A DNA stretch of 64,000 nucleotides from Alcaligenes parafaecalis (GCF_026344135.1 NZ_JAPKNA010000002.1:62001-126000), one strand, 5' to 3'. Positions 33,057 through 42,089 are shown, numbered from the stretch's first letter. Notes: generated by a model not told the origin, from the letters alone. Translations and numbers: made by a program.

Positions 33057-33135
33057 CATCCGCTTCGGCTTCTCCTCTTCCCCTCCCTTTTGAAGCGGAT
33101 GTTTATGGGACACCAGCTAGGTGTCCCTTTTTTTT
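33057..33135 (+). ncRNA. candidate 3'-UTR small RNA downstream of rpoH
   Basis: After the rpoH stop there are 110 bases and then CATCCGCTTC (33057-33066), exactly complementary to 33092-33101. The 25-base loop is almost pure pyrimidine with TCTCCTCTTC and CCCTCCC, complementary to Shine-Dalgarno sequences. Five bases later comes a perfect 8-bp terminator stem with eight Ts. Stem-loops with exposed CU-rich loops plus a terminator are typical of small RNAs in alpha- and beta-proteobacteria. No clear own promoter is seen, so it could be cut from the rpoH mRNA. Confidence 0.35.
33107..33135 (+). terminator. terminator of rpoH
   Basis: GGGACACC (33107-33114) pairs perfectly with GGTGTCCC (33120-33127), 5-base loop, followed by eight T residues. 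It lies 163 bases after the rpoH stop, leaving an unusually long 3' untranslated region. Confidence 0.93.
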
Positions 33136-33196
33136 GCCCTGAAATTTCCTGCTTATTGGGCCGTCGGGCCGCAAAGGCCCGAACAGCACACAAGGA

Positions 33197-35248
33197 TCAG
33201 AAGGACAAGGCCGCACGCAACCAGACGGTACGACCAGGGTCGTTAAAGCGCGTGGCAGCTCCAAACCCAAAACCACTGTTCCCGGCCAGATTCAGGTGTT
33301 CGCCGTAAGTTTTGTCGAACAGATTATCTACGCCCGCAGTCAGGGACAGATTACGGTTGATTTTGTAGCCCCCATACAGCGACAAGGTACTGAATCCACC
33401 CGTAGGCCCGAAGTCATAGCCCACCACATTCCCTTGCCCTTGTGCGTAGCGAGTTTGCTTGGCCACAATGCGCCAGACACCGCCTGCGGACCAGGGGCCT
33501 TGCACATAGTCCGCCGTCAGGCGCAGATCCAGCGGTGGCATTTGCGGCAGGGCACGGCCATCCGTGCTGTTGCGACCCCAGGCATAGGCCAGGCTGCTGC
33601 CCAGCGTCCAGTTCGCGTTGGCTTTCCAATCCGCTCCTAATTCACCGCCCATAATGCGGGCGTTGACGTTGCGGGCCTGGGTTTTGGTGCCCATCATGCC
33701 ACCGGGCAGGTAATCAAACAGAATGTAGTCCTGAATCTGGCCGATATAGGCGGAAGCCCAGGCCGAGACCGTCTCGCCCTTGTATTGCGCCCCGATGTCG
33801 AGCTGCGTCGTCTTTTCAGGTTGAATCCCCAGGAAGGCACTGCCGCTGCCTTGTGGGCCGCTGGCAGGTGAAATCATTTCCCAGTAGTCTGGCATGCGCT
33901 GTACATGACCAACACCGGCATACAGGCTCAAGGGCAGGGATTCCAGGTCATGCTCAAGACGCAGGAAGGCGCTGGGCAGGGTTTCCTTGCGGCGTTCATT
34001 GGCGCCAGGGTTGGGTTTGCTCATCATGCCGCTACCCAGTGTGGGGCGCAGATCGCGGGCGCTGGCCCAGTCCAGGCGTGCCCCACCAATCAGGCGGCTG
34101 GAATCATTCAGATCCCAACGGGCCTCGGTGAAGATGCCGATATTGTCGAATTCCGCGTCTTTTACCCAATCCTGATCGCGGTAATCCTGCATCCCCATCC
34201 CGCTACGTTTGCGATGGCGGCTGCGCATGGCATCCGCACCGGTGGTTAGCGTCAGGTCCTCGCTCAGCGCCCAGTCCATGCTGAAGCGGCCGCCCCAGGT
34301 CAGGCGGTCCACATTGGAGGCCATGGGCATGGACATGCCGCCACCGGGTTTGAAGGGACGCAACTCGTAGTTATCCATCACGTGGTCGGCGTAGTTGTAA
34401 TAGAGCTGAGCTTCTACATTACGCAGCACGCCTTCGTGCATGTCTTTCTTGAAACGCAGACCCAGGGTTTCACGCTTGAATTTCGTGCCGTCCATGCCAC
34501 GACCGGCGTAACGGGCATAGCCGTCGCCTGTTCCGGCACTTAATTCCAGCAAAGTGTCGGCATCGGGAGTCAGGCCAATCGCTACATCCGTATTCCATTT
34601 TTTCCAGCGCGAGGGGACACGTTCTCCGTCACCATCCTTATAGTCCTGTGCGCGATCCTGATTGGCGGTCAGGCGGGCATAGTAGGAGGCATTGCCAGCC
34701 GCAAAGTCCACATTCCCCGCGTGACGGCCCGCCGAACCGCCCAGAATACTGGCGTCCAAGGTGGCATCTTTTTCTGTGAAACCGGGCGCCTTACGCTCGA
34801 ACCGTACCGTTCCGGCAGAGGCACCGGGACCCCAGCGTACGCTTTGCGGGCCTTTGATAATAGTCAGCTCATCAAAAGACTGGGGTGAAATGTAGGAGCT
34901 AGGGGCGTCCATCCGCGACGGGCAGGCACCGGGCATGGAACTACCGTTGGTCAGCACGGCCAGACGTGAGCCGAACATGCCGCGCAGTACGGGGTCGCCA
35001 TTGCTGCCGCCATTACGGATGGCTGCAAAGCCGGGGATGGTTTTTAAATAATCCGTGCCGTCGCTGGCGGGTAGGGGCAGGCGGGGCAGTTTGGGGTTGG
35101 TGCTGAACTGCAGGGGGGATTCAGGCGCAACACCTGTCACCACAATGGGGCTGAGCTGTTCAATTACCGTGGCTTGGGCCAGTACGGCGGTGGGTACGCA
35201 GGCCAGAACACCGGCGCTGATCAGGCCGGGGGTCAACAATTTCTTCAT
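33197..35248 (-). CDS. TonB-dependent copper receptor (OprC-like)
   Basis: A 683-residue outer-membrane protein from the ATG at 35248 (MKKLLTPGLISAG..., signal peptide ending near AVLAQ); the longer frame to 35308 lacks a signal-like start. A TonB-box-like LSPIVVTG follows, then the plug with GDPVLRGMFGSRLAVLTNGS and the copper-receptor signature GACPSRMDAPSSYISP. The barrel ends in LRAALSF with a terminal Phe. Met-rich loops (GGGMSMPMAS, RSGMGMQDY, LPGGMMG) fit copper binding. It would take up copper or a copper complex with TonB energy. It shares a strand with the DUF2946 gene upstream. Confidence 0.9.
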   Translation of the reverse strand: MKKLLTPGLISAGVLACVPTAVLAQATVIEQLSPIVVTGVAPESPLQFSTNPKLPRLPLPASDGTDYLKTIPGFAAIRNGGSNGDPVLRGMFGSRLAVLTNGSSMPGACPSRMDAPSSYISPQSFDELTIIKGPQSVRWGPGASAGTVRFERKAPGFTEKDATLDASILGGSAGRHAGNVDFAAGNASYYARLTANQDRAQDYKDGDGERVPSRWKKWNTDVAIGLTPDADTLLELSAGTGDGYARYAGRGMDGTKFKRETLGLRFKKDMHEGVLRNVEAQLYYNYADHVMDNYELRPFKPGGGMSMPMASNVDRLTWGGRFSMDWALSEDLTLTTGADAMRSRHRKRSGMGMQDYRDQDWVKDAEFDNIGIFTEARWDLNDSSRLIGGARLDWASARDLRPTLGSGMMSKPNPGANERRKETLPSAFLRLEHDLESLPLSLYAGVGHVQRMPDYWEMISPASGPQGSGSAFLGIQPEKTTQLDIGAQYKGETVSAWASAYIGQIQDYILFDYLPGGMMGTKTQARNVNARIMGGELGADWKANANWTLGSSLAYAWGRNSTDGRALPQMPPLDLRLTADYVQGPWSAGGVWRIVAKQTRYAQGQGNVVGYDFGPTGGFSTLSLYGGYKINRNLSLTAGVDNLFDKTYGEHLNLAGNSGFGFGAATRFNDPGRTVWLRAALSF

Positions 35249-35346
35249 GACTAAATTCCGTAGGGCGACCATCGTCCAGCGGCAAGCCCGCTTGGTCGAT
35301 AGCAGCAAAAGGTAGAGGGCGTAGCGGCAGGGCCGAACGCGGGGAA

Positions 35347-35784
35347 TCAGGCAGGAAGAAGGGCGGGCGGTGCGCGTTGCCCCACAGGCGGGCCACGGAT
35401 AAAGGCTTGGGCCAGGGCGGAGCTAAGAGGGGGAAGCAGGAAGGGACGGAAATGGCCCAGGCTCAAGGGCGTGACGACCGCAACAGGAGCAGGCGTCAGC
35501 GCCGCTTGCAGCATGACAAAGAAGGGACAGGTCGCGCTGGTGGTGGCCTCGTCTGAATGGTCCGTTGTGTCGTCGCCAAAAAGCGCGGCCCAGTGCTGAA
35601 CCATTTCCGGGGGCAGGCTTTGCCCCGAGGGTAGACAGAAGGCCAGGGCGTAACCCTGATCGGTCTGTTTGGGCATATAGCCCGCAGGCACGATGCCGCG
35701 CAACACCACTGCCAGCAGTAACAAACACAGGCCCACGCGGTGGGGCCAGTGTGTCGCAGCGAGGAAGGTGCGCGGGAAATTCAT
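35347..35784 (-). CDS. DUF2946 protein
   Basis: A 145-residue protein with an N-terminal hydrophobic segment (about residues 18-34) followed by LRGIVPAGYMPKQTDQGYAL, the DUF2946 signature, and a single conserved-looking cysteine in ATSATCPFFVM. A second hydrophobic stretch is at about 98-125. It is probably anchored in the inner membrane with a periplasmic part. DUF2946 genes often accompany copper receptors or copper-responsive genes, as here (98 bases ahead of the receptor). Function unknown. Confidence 0.8.
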   Translation of the reverse strand: MNFPRTFLAATHWPHRVGLCLLLLAVVLRGIVPAGYMPKQTDQGYALAFCLPSGQSLPPEMVQHWAALFGDDTTDHSDEATTSATCPFFVMLQAALTPAPVAVVTPLSLGHFRPFLLPPLSSALAQAFIRGPPVGQRAPPALLPA

Positions 35785-36072
35785 GATGCGAAAGTATAAC
35801 CAGTTATTTCTGCGCTTAATTTGCGCTGGCGCAGAGAGTGAGCCGCCGTATTAACTTGCTGGTGTCGCCTGGTGTTCCCCGAAGTGAGGCGATAGGCCAA
35901 AAAAAGTAAATTTTCCAGGAAAAAGGTAATTTGGCGGCTGTGCTGCAAGAAAAAGGCGCTATCCTGATTCATACGGAAAGCGGGGGGATTTTCCGTGCCG
36001 ATCTGGCCTGCCCATGCCTGAGTGCGCATGCCCATGCCGATCGACTCAATGCAGATGACAAAGGATGTCGCG

Positions 36073-38697
36073 ATGCAGATTGGGCAGTTTGTTTTTGGAT
36101 TGGCAGGCCTGTTGGGGCTGGTTGCCTTTATGCCGCCTTTGGCCGGACGCTTGCGACTGCCGTACTCCGTACTCCTGGCCCTGATCGGCTTTGCATTAGG
36201 CATCTTGCTGCACCTGCATGCCTGGGCCCCAAAAATGGTGTCGGACTTCCTGAATACCTTGCAGGCCTTCGACATCTCCTCCGAGACCTTTCTTTACGCC
36301 TTTTTGCCAATTTTGCTGTTCGAGACCTCGCTGGCCATGAATTTGCGCCGCTTGCTCGACGATATTGGCGCCATCCTAATGATGGCTATTGTGGCCGTGG
36401 TGGTCTGTACCTTTGCCGTGGGCTACGCCCTGAATGCAGCCTCTTCCTATGGTTTGGTGGTGTGCCTGATGCTGGGCGCGATTGTGGCGACTACAGATCC
36501 AGTGGCCGTGGTCGGTATCTTTCGTGAAGTCGGGGCACCTAAACGCTTGTCTACCTTGGTAGAAGGCGAGGCCCTGTTTAACGACGCCGCTTCTATCGCT
36601 TTGTATTCGGTTCTGCTGGCCGTCTTGACGGGAGGTGGCGAATTAAGCGGCAGCACCGTGCTGGGCAGCTTTCTGTTCAGCTTCCTGGGCGGTGGTGTTG
36701 CCGGATTTCTCATGGGGCGTTTGGCCAGTGGCCTGTTTGTGCTGCTGCGCGGTTGGCCTGCGGCCGAAGTCACACTAACGATTTCCTTGGCCTACCTGGC
36801 TTTCTTTGTCTCCGAGCATTATCTGGGCGTATCTGGCGTGGTGGCGACGGTGATCTCGGGGCTGGTCGTGGGCTCCACAGGTCGCACGCGCATGTCGCCT
36901 GCCACCTTCGAGCTGCTGAGCAGTTCCTGGACGCAGATGGGTTTTCTGGCCAATTCCCTGATCTTTTTGTTTGCCGCCATGCTGATTCCGCGTCTGATGG
37001 CCGAAATCACTTGGATGCAGATCGGGCTGGTGGCCTTGCTGTTTGCCGTGACCTTGCTGGCACGGGCTGCGATGGTGTTTGGTGTGCTTCCATTGCTGGG
37101 ACGTACCCGCTTCGGTACACGAGTCAGCCGTCCGTATCGGGTGGTGATTCTATGGGGTGGCTTGCGCGGTGCTGTCTCTTTGGCGCTGGCACTAGCGGTT
37201 ACTGAACAACATGCCATCCCACATGATGTGCGCCAGTTCATTGGGGTAGCAACGACCGGCTTCGTCCTGCTGACCCTGTTTGTGAACGGGATCAGCCTGC
37301 GGCCTCTGATTCGTCGCCTGGGCTTGAATCAGTTAACCCCTTTGGAGCGTCATTTACGAGATCAGGCGGTGAGCCTGGCCCTGGAGGAGTTGCGCGACAA
37401 GACCGAAGAGCTGGGGCGGCAAGAGCAGATCAAACCACAGGTGATCGAGCGCCTGTGTACGGTTTTTGATGCCAGCCAGGCCGGTGTGGCATCAGGCCAG
37501 ATCCAAAGCCTGACCGAAGCGCAGAAAGTGAAGATGGGCATGGCGATTCTGTCGGCCCGTGAAGTGGAACTGTTTTACGAGCTGCTCAAATCGCAGATTG
37601 TGGATTGGAAAACCGCCGAGTCCTTGCTGAGCCGGGCCGAGCGCATGAACGATACGGTGCGTTTAGCTGGTCTGGCAGGTTTTGAAGCGGCGATTGCCAC
37701 AGACCTGCGTTACTCCCGGGGCTTTCGTGCCGCCCTGCGTTTGCATTATCTCTTTGACATGCAAGGCTGGCTGGTACGGGAACTGGACAAGCGATTCTCC
37801 AATTTGATTGCCAAGCGTTCGGTGGCTCAACGGTTGATCCGTTTCGCCCAAACCGAGCTGGCCCCTTTATTGGGACAGTCCGCCACCGGCACCATTGTGC
37901 AGGCTCACCAGTTGCGTCTGTCCCAACTGGAAGATGCCTTGCACTCTTTGACGCTGCAGTACCCGGTGTTCGCGCAGTGGTTGCAGGAATCATATCTGGC
38001 ACGTGTGGCCGCCTCGCAGGAGCGGGCTCACTATCGCACCATGTTGTCGCACTCCTTGATTACCAGCGAGATGTACGCGGATCTGGTCAAACAGATCACC
38101 CAGCGTTGGCGCTATCTGGACGAGCGCCCCACCTTGGATATGGCCATGAGCGCCATGGAGCTTATTGCTCAAGTGCCCATGTTCGACGGTATTTCTGATC
38201 AGGCAAAAAAAGAATTGGCGCGGCGTGTACGCCCTCGTCTGGCTTTGCCGGATCAAACTATCCATTTACGTTACGGCGGCATGCGCGTCATGTTTTTTGT
38301 CGGCTCTGGGGCTTTGGAGGTCATCTTGCCGGACGGTAGCCTGGTCGAGCTGGGTACTGGCCAGAGTATTGGCGAGGTCAACGTTGTGGAACACAGCGAT
38401 TACCCGGGTGAGGCTCGCTCCTTAGGCTATAGCCGTTTGTTGATGCTGACTGAGCGTGATTTTGATGCCATACGAAGCAAAGATCCGATCTTCAGTGAAA
38501 AAATCGAGGCCGTTGCGCGTCAGCGGCGACGTGCATATCAAGTTTGGCAGGAATTTGAGTCTGGCCAACGCCAGCACGAGGAGTTGCCACCTTTATTTGG
38601 TCTGGCCCATGCCCTGAGTGAAGCGGAAAGCTTTGTTGGCCCGCCATCGCCCCCTAATTGGGTGCGGCAGGCAGAGCCTTCCGAGGTGGAAGCATAA
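36073..38697 (+). CDS. CPA1-type Na+/H+ antiporter with C-terminal cyclic-nucleotide-binding domain
   Basis: An 874-residue protein; I choose the ATG at 36073 because AAAGGA stands 8 bases ahead, while four in-frame ATGs from 36022 lack a site. Residues 1-395 form a 12-13 helix exchanger with ATTDPVAVVGIFREVGAPKR and LFNDAASIALYSVL, the ion-site motifs of NhaP/SOS1-like proteins. A long soluble helical part (about 410-700) follows. A cyclic-nucleotide-binding fold ends the protein (about 710-840; FDGISDQAKKELARRVRPRL, GQSIGEVNVV). The layout resembles plant SOS1. It probably expels Na+ in exchange for H+. Confidence 0.88.
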   Translation: MQIGQFVFGLAGLLGLVAFMPPLAGRLRLPYSVLLALIGFALGILLHLHAWAPKMVSDFLNTLQAFDISSETFLYAFLPILLFETSLAMNLRRLLDDIGAILMMAIVAVVVCTFAVGYALNAASSYGLVVCLMLGAIVATTDPVAVVGIFREVGAPKRLSTLVEGEALFNDAASIALYSVLLAVLTGGGELSGSTVLGSFLFSFLGGGVAGFLMGRLASGLFVLLRGWPAAEVTLTISLAYLAFFVSEHYLGVSGVVATVISGLVVGSTGRTRMSPATFELLSSSWTQMGFLANSLIFLFAAMLIPRLMAEITWMQIGLVALLFAVTLLARAAMVFGVLPLLGRTRFGTRVSRPYRVVILWGGLRGAVSLALALAVTEQHAIPHDVRQFIGVATTGFVLLTLFVNGISLRPLIRRLGLNQLTPLERHLRDQAVSLALEELRDKTEELGRQEQIKPQVIERLCTVFDASQAGVASGQIQSLTEAQKVKMGMAILSAREVELFYELLKSQIVDWKTAESLLSRAERMNDTVRLAGLAGFEAAIATDLRYSRGFRAALRLHYLFDMQGWLVRELDKRFSNLIAKRSVAQRLIRFAQTELAPLLGQSATGTIVQAHQLRLSQLEDALHSLTLQYPVFAQWLQESYLARVAASQERAHYRTMLSHSLITSEMYADLVKQITQRWRYLDERPTLDMAMSAMELIAQVPMFDGISDQAKKELARRVRPRLALPDQTIHLRYGGMRVMFFVGSGALEVILPDGSLVELGTGQSIGEVNVVEHSDYPGEARSLGYSRLLMLTERDFDAIRSKDPIFSEKIEAVARQRRRAYQVWQEFESGQRQHEELPPLFGLAHALSEAESFVGPPSPPNWVRQAEPSEVEA

Positions 38698-38727
38698 AAA
38701 AAGCGAGCCAGAACGGCTCGCTTTTTT
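38696..38727. terminator. bidirectional terminator
   Basis: GCGAGCC (38703-38709) and GGCTCGC (38715-38721) with a 5-base loop are flanked by seven As and six Ts, so the hairpin works on both strands. It separates the antiporter gene from the convergent end of ctaB. Confidence 0.95.
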
Positions 38728-38738
38728 AGTGGGCTCGA

Positions 38739-39632
38739 TTAGATCAGCCGTACCCAATGATCCAGCAGCAGCGCCCCGAATAACACCGCCAGATAAATAA
38801 TGGAAAAGCGGAACAGCTTGCGGGACAGCTCATCACTGTAATTGCGATGTAGCTGATGGGCGTATTGAATGAAGCGTGCACCCAGCAAGATTGCAGCCAC
38901 CAGATACAGCACACCACTCATGCGGATAATGAAAGGCAGCAGGCTGGAAGCCATCAGAATGTAGCTGTAGAGCAGCACATGCAGCGTTGTGAAGGTCTTG
39001 CCGTGGGTGACCGGCAGCATGGGCAGGCCAGAGCGTTGGTAGTCGTGCTGACGGTAGAGCGCCAATGCCCAGAAGTGTGGGGGCGTCCAGATGAAAATAA
39101 TCAGTACCAGCAGCCAGGCTTCTGCCGGTACGGCATTGGCAATGGCGGCCCAGCCCAACGCAGGCGGCATGGCACCGGACAAACCGCCGATCACAATGTT
39201 CTGTGGGGTCAGGGGTTTGAGGATGACGGTATAGATCACCGCGTAACCAATGAAGGTGGCCAAGGTCAGCCACATGGTTAGCGGATTCACCCAGTAATAC
39301 AGCACCAGCATGCCCACCCCGCCCAGCAAACCGGACATGGCAAGCACTTGAGGTGGGGTAATGGTGCCGCGTGCCGTACCGCGTCGGGCGGTGCGCAGCA
39401 TGCGGGCATCAATCTGGCTTTCGATCAGGCAGTTGATGGCAAAGGCGGCGGCGGCCAGCATCCATATGCCTAGCGTGCCCGCGACCACAGTACCCGGATC
39501 GGGCAGGCCGGGAGCAGCCAGAAACATGCCGATAACGGCACAGAAAACAGCTAACTGGGTGACTCTTGGTTTAGTCAGTACCAGATACTGGCGCAGGAGC
39601 GAGGCGGGAGCCAGGGTAGCGGTGTTTGTCAT
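38739..39632 (-). CDS. ctaB: heme O synthase (protoheme IX farnesyltransferase)
   Basis: A 297-residue UbiA-superfamily membrane protein from the ATG at 39632 (AAGGAA ahead); the longer frame to 39734 runs inside ctaA. Motifs are NCLIESQIDARMLRTARRG (first Asp-rich site), LPVTHG and FIWTPPHFWALALY. It farnesylates heme B to heme O, the precursor of heme A for the oxidase encoded upstream. Its start lies inside the 3' end of ctaA: the genes overlap by 62 bases, more than usual. It is the last gene of the oxidase cluster. Confidence 0.95.
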   Translation of the reverse strand: MTNTATLAPASLLRQYLVLTKPRVTQLAVFCAVIGMFLAAPGLPDPGTVVAGTLGIWMLAAAAFAINCLIESQIDARMLRTARRGTARGTITPPQVLAMSGLLGGVGMLVLYYWVNPLTMWLTLATFIGYAVIYTVILKPLTPQNIVIGGLSGAMPPALGWAAIANAVPAEAWLLVLIIFIWTPPHFWALALYRQHDYQRSGLPMLPVTHGKTFTTLHVLLYSYILMASSLLPFIIRMSGVLYLVAAILLGARFIQYAHQLHRNYSDELSRKLFRFSIIYLAVLFGALLLDHWVRLI

Positions 39633-40644
39633 ACTGTATTCCTTGGGGGACAGTCGACTTGCGGGAAAGCCGTACCAACAGGGTGACGCAGCATAAAACG
39701 AGACCGGCAGCTCCCCCATTATGCAGGACGGCAATCAAAAGAGGCCATTGGAAAAAGATCGTGGTTAACCCCGTGATGAGCTGGGCCAGCAACAGTAAAA
39801 GGACCAGTGTGGCGGGGCGGCGCAGTACGGGATCGGCGCGTAATTTCCAGGCGACCGAGCCCAGAACCAGAAAGACGACAAACGCCATATTGCGGTGTAC
39901 CCAATGGATGGCGGTCAGTGCGGCCTGGGAAATCATTTCACCGGAAGGCAGCTCGCCCAGGGCACGGAAAAGCGAGAATCCGCCATGCAGATCCATATCG
40001 GGTATCCATTGTCCGTGGCACTGCGGGAAGTCCATGCAGGCCAGTGCGGCGTAGTTGGTGCTGACCCAACCGCCCAGGCCAATCTGAATTGTCAGCAGCA
40101 GAAATGCGCCGATCAACCAGGGTCGCCAGCGGCGGGTGACTGGAGACACAGGCGGCCCGGGGTTCTCGCGCACGGCCAGCCAGGTCATCAAGGCCAGAAC
40201 GCTCATGCCGCCCAGCAAGTGGGTGGTGACGATAATGGGCATCAGCTTGTGGGTCACGGTCCAGGCGCCAAAGGCTCCTTGCACGCACACGGCCAGCAAG
40301 GTGAATAGAGCCAGTCGGGCTGAATGCCCCAGCGTATGGCGGTGTCGCCAGGCCATCCAGACGATGGCAATAATCAGCATGCCCAAGGCCGCGCCTACAT
40401 AGCGGTGAATCATTTCGATCCAGGCCTTGCCCCAGCTAACCGGGCCATAGGGCATGGCCTGATAAGCTTGCTCGATATGTGCGCCTGCGCCCAGAGGGCT
40501 GAGCTTGCCATAGCAACCGGGCCAGTCCGGGCAGCCCAGGCCGGAGTCTGTCAGGCGCACAAAGGCGCCGAACATGATCAGGTCCAGGGTCAGAAACCAG
40601 GTCAGGTAGACCAGCTTGCGGTAGCGTTGGCGGATATCGGCCAT
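39571..40644 (-). CDS. ctaA: heme A synthase (COX15/CtaA)
   Basis: A 357-residue protein with eight predicted membrane helices. Heme-ligand histidines appear in KAWIEMIHRYVGAALGM, VTTHLLGGMSVL, AIHWVHRNMAF and VLHNGGAAGLV, and an N-terminal pair of cysteines in GLGCPDWPGCYG. It oxidises heme O to heme A. It follows the SCO-like gene with a 3-base gap. Its C-terminus extends about 20 residues (STVPQGIQYDKHRYPG...) past the last helix and overlaps the ctaB start by 62 bases. Confidence 0.95.
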   Translation of the reverse strand: MADIRQRYRKLVYLTWFLTLDLIMFGAFVRLTDSGLGCPDWPGCYGKLSPLGAGAHIEQAYQAMPYGPVSWGKAWIEMIHRYVGAALGMLIIAIVWMAWRHRHTLGHSARLALFTLLAVCVQGAFGAWTVTHKLMPIIVTTHLLGGMSVLALMTWLAVRENPGPPVSPVTRRWRPWLIGAFLLLTIQIGLGGWVSTNYAALACMDFPQCHGQWIPDMDLHGGFSLFRALGELPSGEMISQAALTAIHWVHRNMAFVVFLVLGSVAWKLRADPVLRRPATLVLLLLLAQLITGLTTIFFQWPLLIAVLHNGGAAGLVLCCVTLLVRLSRKSTVPQGIQYDKHRYPGSRLAPAPVSGTD

Positions 40645-40647
40645 GCT

Positions 40648-41277
40648 TTATCCGATCCGTGAATTGTTCAGCAGCTTGCGTATATCGGTGCGGACCTTGA
40701 GCGGGTCGGCATCACCGGGGAACAGCATCATCAAATTGCCATTGGGATCGATGATCCACATGCCATTTTTGACGGCCTGCTCGGGTGCTTTATCCACGGC
40801 TTCAGGGCTGAGGAAAGCGGCCAGTTGGCGTGGGTCAGCGCGCAGCATGTGCGTGCCCTGGTAGGCCTCCAGAATTTGTGCAGAGGGTTGGCCCTGGTCG
40901 GTGATGAACCAGACACGTGCCAGACGCTCCACATTCTTGCCTTGGCTGGCATGGGAGTTGCGCAGGATGAACAGCTTGCGCACGCAGCTTTCGGGGCAGG
41001 CGCTTTCATCGGCGCTGAGCAGCACCCAGCGACCACGCAGCGATTTCAGATCAAAGGCTTCACCTTGCAGATTCTGCAAAGCGAGTGCACTTGGCTCTGG
41101 CGTGCTGCGTTGTGGCTCAATCAACTGACCATAGGCATTGCTTTCATCGGGCCGCAATCCCAGGGAGGGCATGTAGTAGGCTGCCAGCGCAAAGAGCACC
41201 GGTGCCAGGCTGATGGCCATCAGCAGGTACAGCGGGGTCATGGAACGCGGGCGGGCAGGGGATTGAGTCGTGTCCAC
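40648..41277 (-). CDS. SCO-like thioredoxin-fold protein of the oxidase cluster
   Basis: A 209-residue protein from a GTG at 41277, one base behind the surf1 stop. One membrane anchor (about residues 14-34) is followed by a thioredoxin-like domain with SLRGRWVLLSADESACPESCVRK. Its Cys-x-x-x-Cys is spaced like the copper-binding pair of SCO1/SenC, and WFITDQGQPSAQILEAYQG resembles SCO proteins as well. The usual downstream SCO histidine is not obvious, and the body is divergent. I infer a role in CuA assembly or disulfide handling on the periplasmic side. Confidence 0.75.
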   Translation of the reverse strand: MDTTQSPARPRSMTPLYLLMAISLAPVLFALAAYYMPSLGLRPDESNAYGQLIEPQRSTPEPSALALQNLQGEAFDLKSLRGRWVLLSADESACPESCVRKLFILRNSHASQGKNVERLARVWFITDQGQPSAQILEAYQGTHMLRADPRQLAAFLSPEAVDKAPEQAVKNGMWIIDPNGNLMMLFPGDADPLKVRTDIRKLLNNSRIG

Positions 41278-41278
41278 G

Positions 41279-42061
41279 TCAGGTTTTCCTTGTAGGAGCA
41301 GAGTTGGGCCTGGAGCGTCGCAGCCATTTCCACGCTACACCGATCCAGGCACACAGGGCAATCAGGGCAAAACCGAACCATTGCAGTGCATAGCCACGGT
41401 TCTTTTCAAAGTCGATATTCGGGTCAGGCCAGTTTGTTTGCAGTTCCGAGGCGGGAGCGGTCTGCGCCAGTACACGCGGCAGCACAGGCAGATCGATGCG
41501 TGTACGCAGATCTTCCAAGGCAAGGTTCTGGACGACAGGGGGCGTGCCTGATGGGCCGGGCAAGTGCTCGGGCAAGGGACTGCTGCCCAGTTCAAACAGG
41601 CGTGGCACCCGTTCCATCAATTCGCCGGAAATGGTTTCGGAGCCGGAAGGGGCTGCCGGAACGCTAGGGGTTTGCCCCGGTATGCGAGCCAGCCAACCAC
41701 GTAGCACCAAGAGGCTGGAGCCCGCCAAATCGCCCTCATCCAGCACAAATGGGGTGGCAATCCAGTAGCCTGGCTTACCTTTGAAATTGCGATTATCCAG
41801 GAGTACAGTTAACTCACTGCGCCAGGAGCCGTGCACTGCGACAGACTGCCACAAGGCACCTTTATCCAGGCTGGCCTGGGAATCAATATGAAGGGGAGCT
41901 TGTTGGCGGCCTTGTTCTATTTGTTGTGCCAGGCTTTGACGTTCCTGCGCGCGGCTCAGTTGCCAGCGCCCCAGGCTAATGAACAGCAGCATCAGCAAAC
42001 CCAGACAAACCAGGGCAAGCAGGGATCGAGTCGAAGAAGAACGAGGATTGTTGCTGGACAT
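41279..42061 (-). CDS. SURF1-family cytochrome oxidase assembly protein
   Basis: A 260-residue protein from the ATG at 42061; the open frame to 42187 runs under the divergent DUF2909 gene and is not part of the family. Two membrane helices (about residues 13-33 and 228-246) enclose a periplasmic domain with LGRWQLSRAQER, VAVHGSW, LLDNRNFKGKPGYWIATPF, VLRGWLAR and a final GYALQWFGFALIALC. SURF1 helps heme A insertion into subunit I. It is coupled to the SCO-like gene below it. Confidence 0.9.
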   Translation of the reverse strand: MSSNNPRSSSTRSLLALVCLGLLMLLFISLGRWQLSRAQERQSLAQQIEQGRQQAPLHIDSQASLDKGALWQSVAVHGSWRSELTVLLDNRNFKGKPGYWIATPFVLDEGDLAGSSLLVLRGWLARIPGQTPSVPAAPSGSETISGELMERVPRLFELGSSPLPEHLPGPSGTPPVVQNLALEDLRTRIDLPVLPRVLAQTAPASELQTNWPDPNIDFEKNRGYALQWFGFALIALCAWIGVAWKWLRRSRPNSAPTRKT

Positions 42062-42089
42062 CAATTCAACCTGAAGCGGGGGAGACGTA

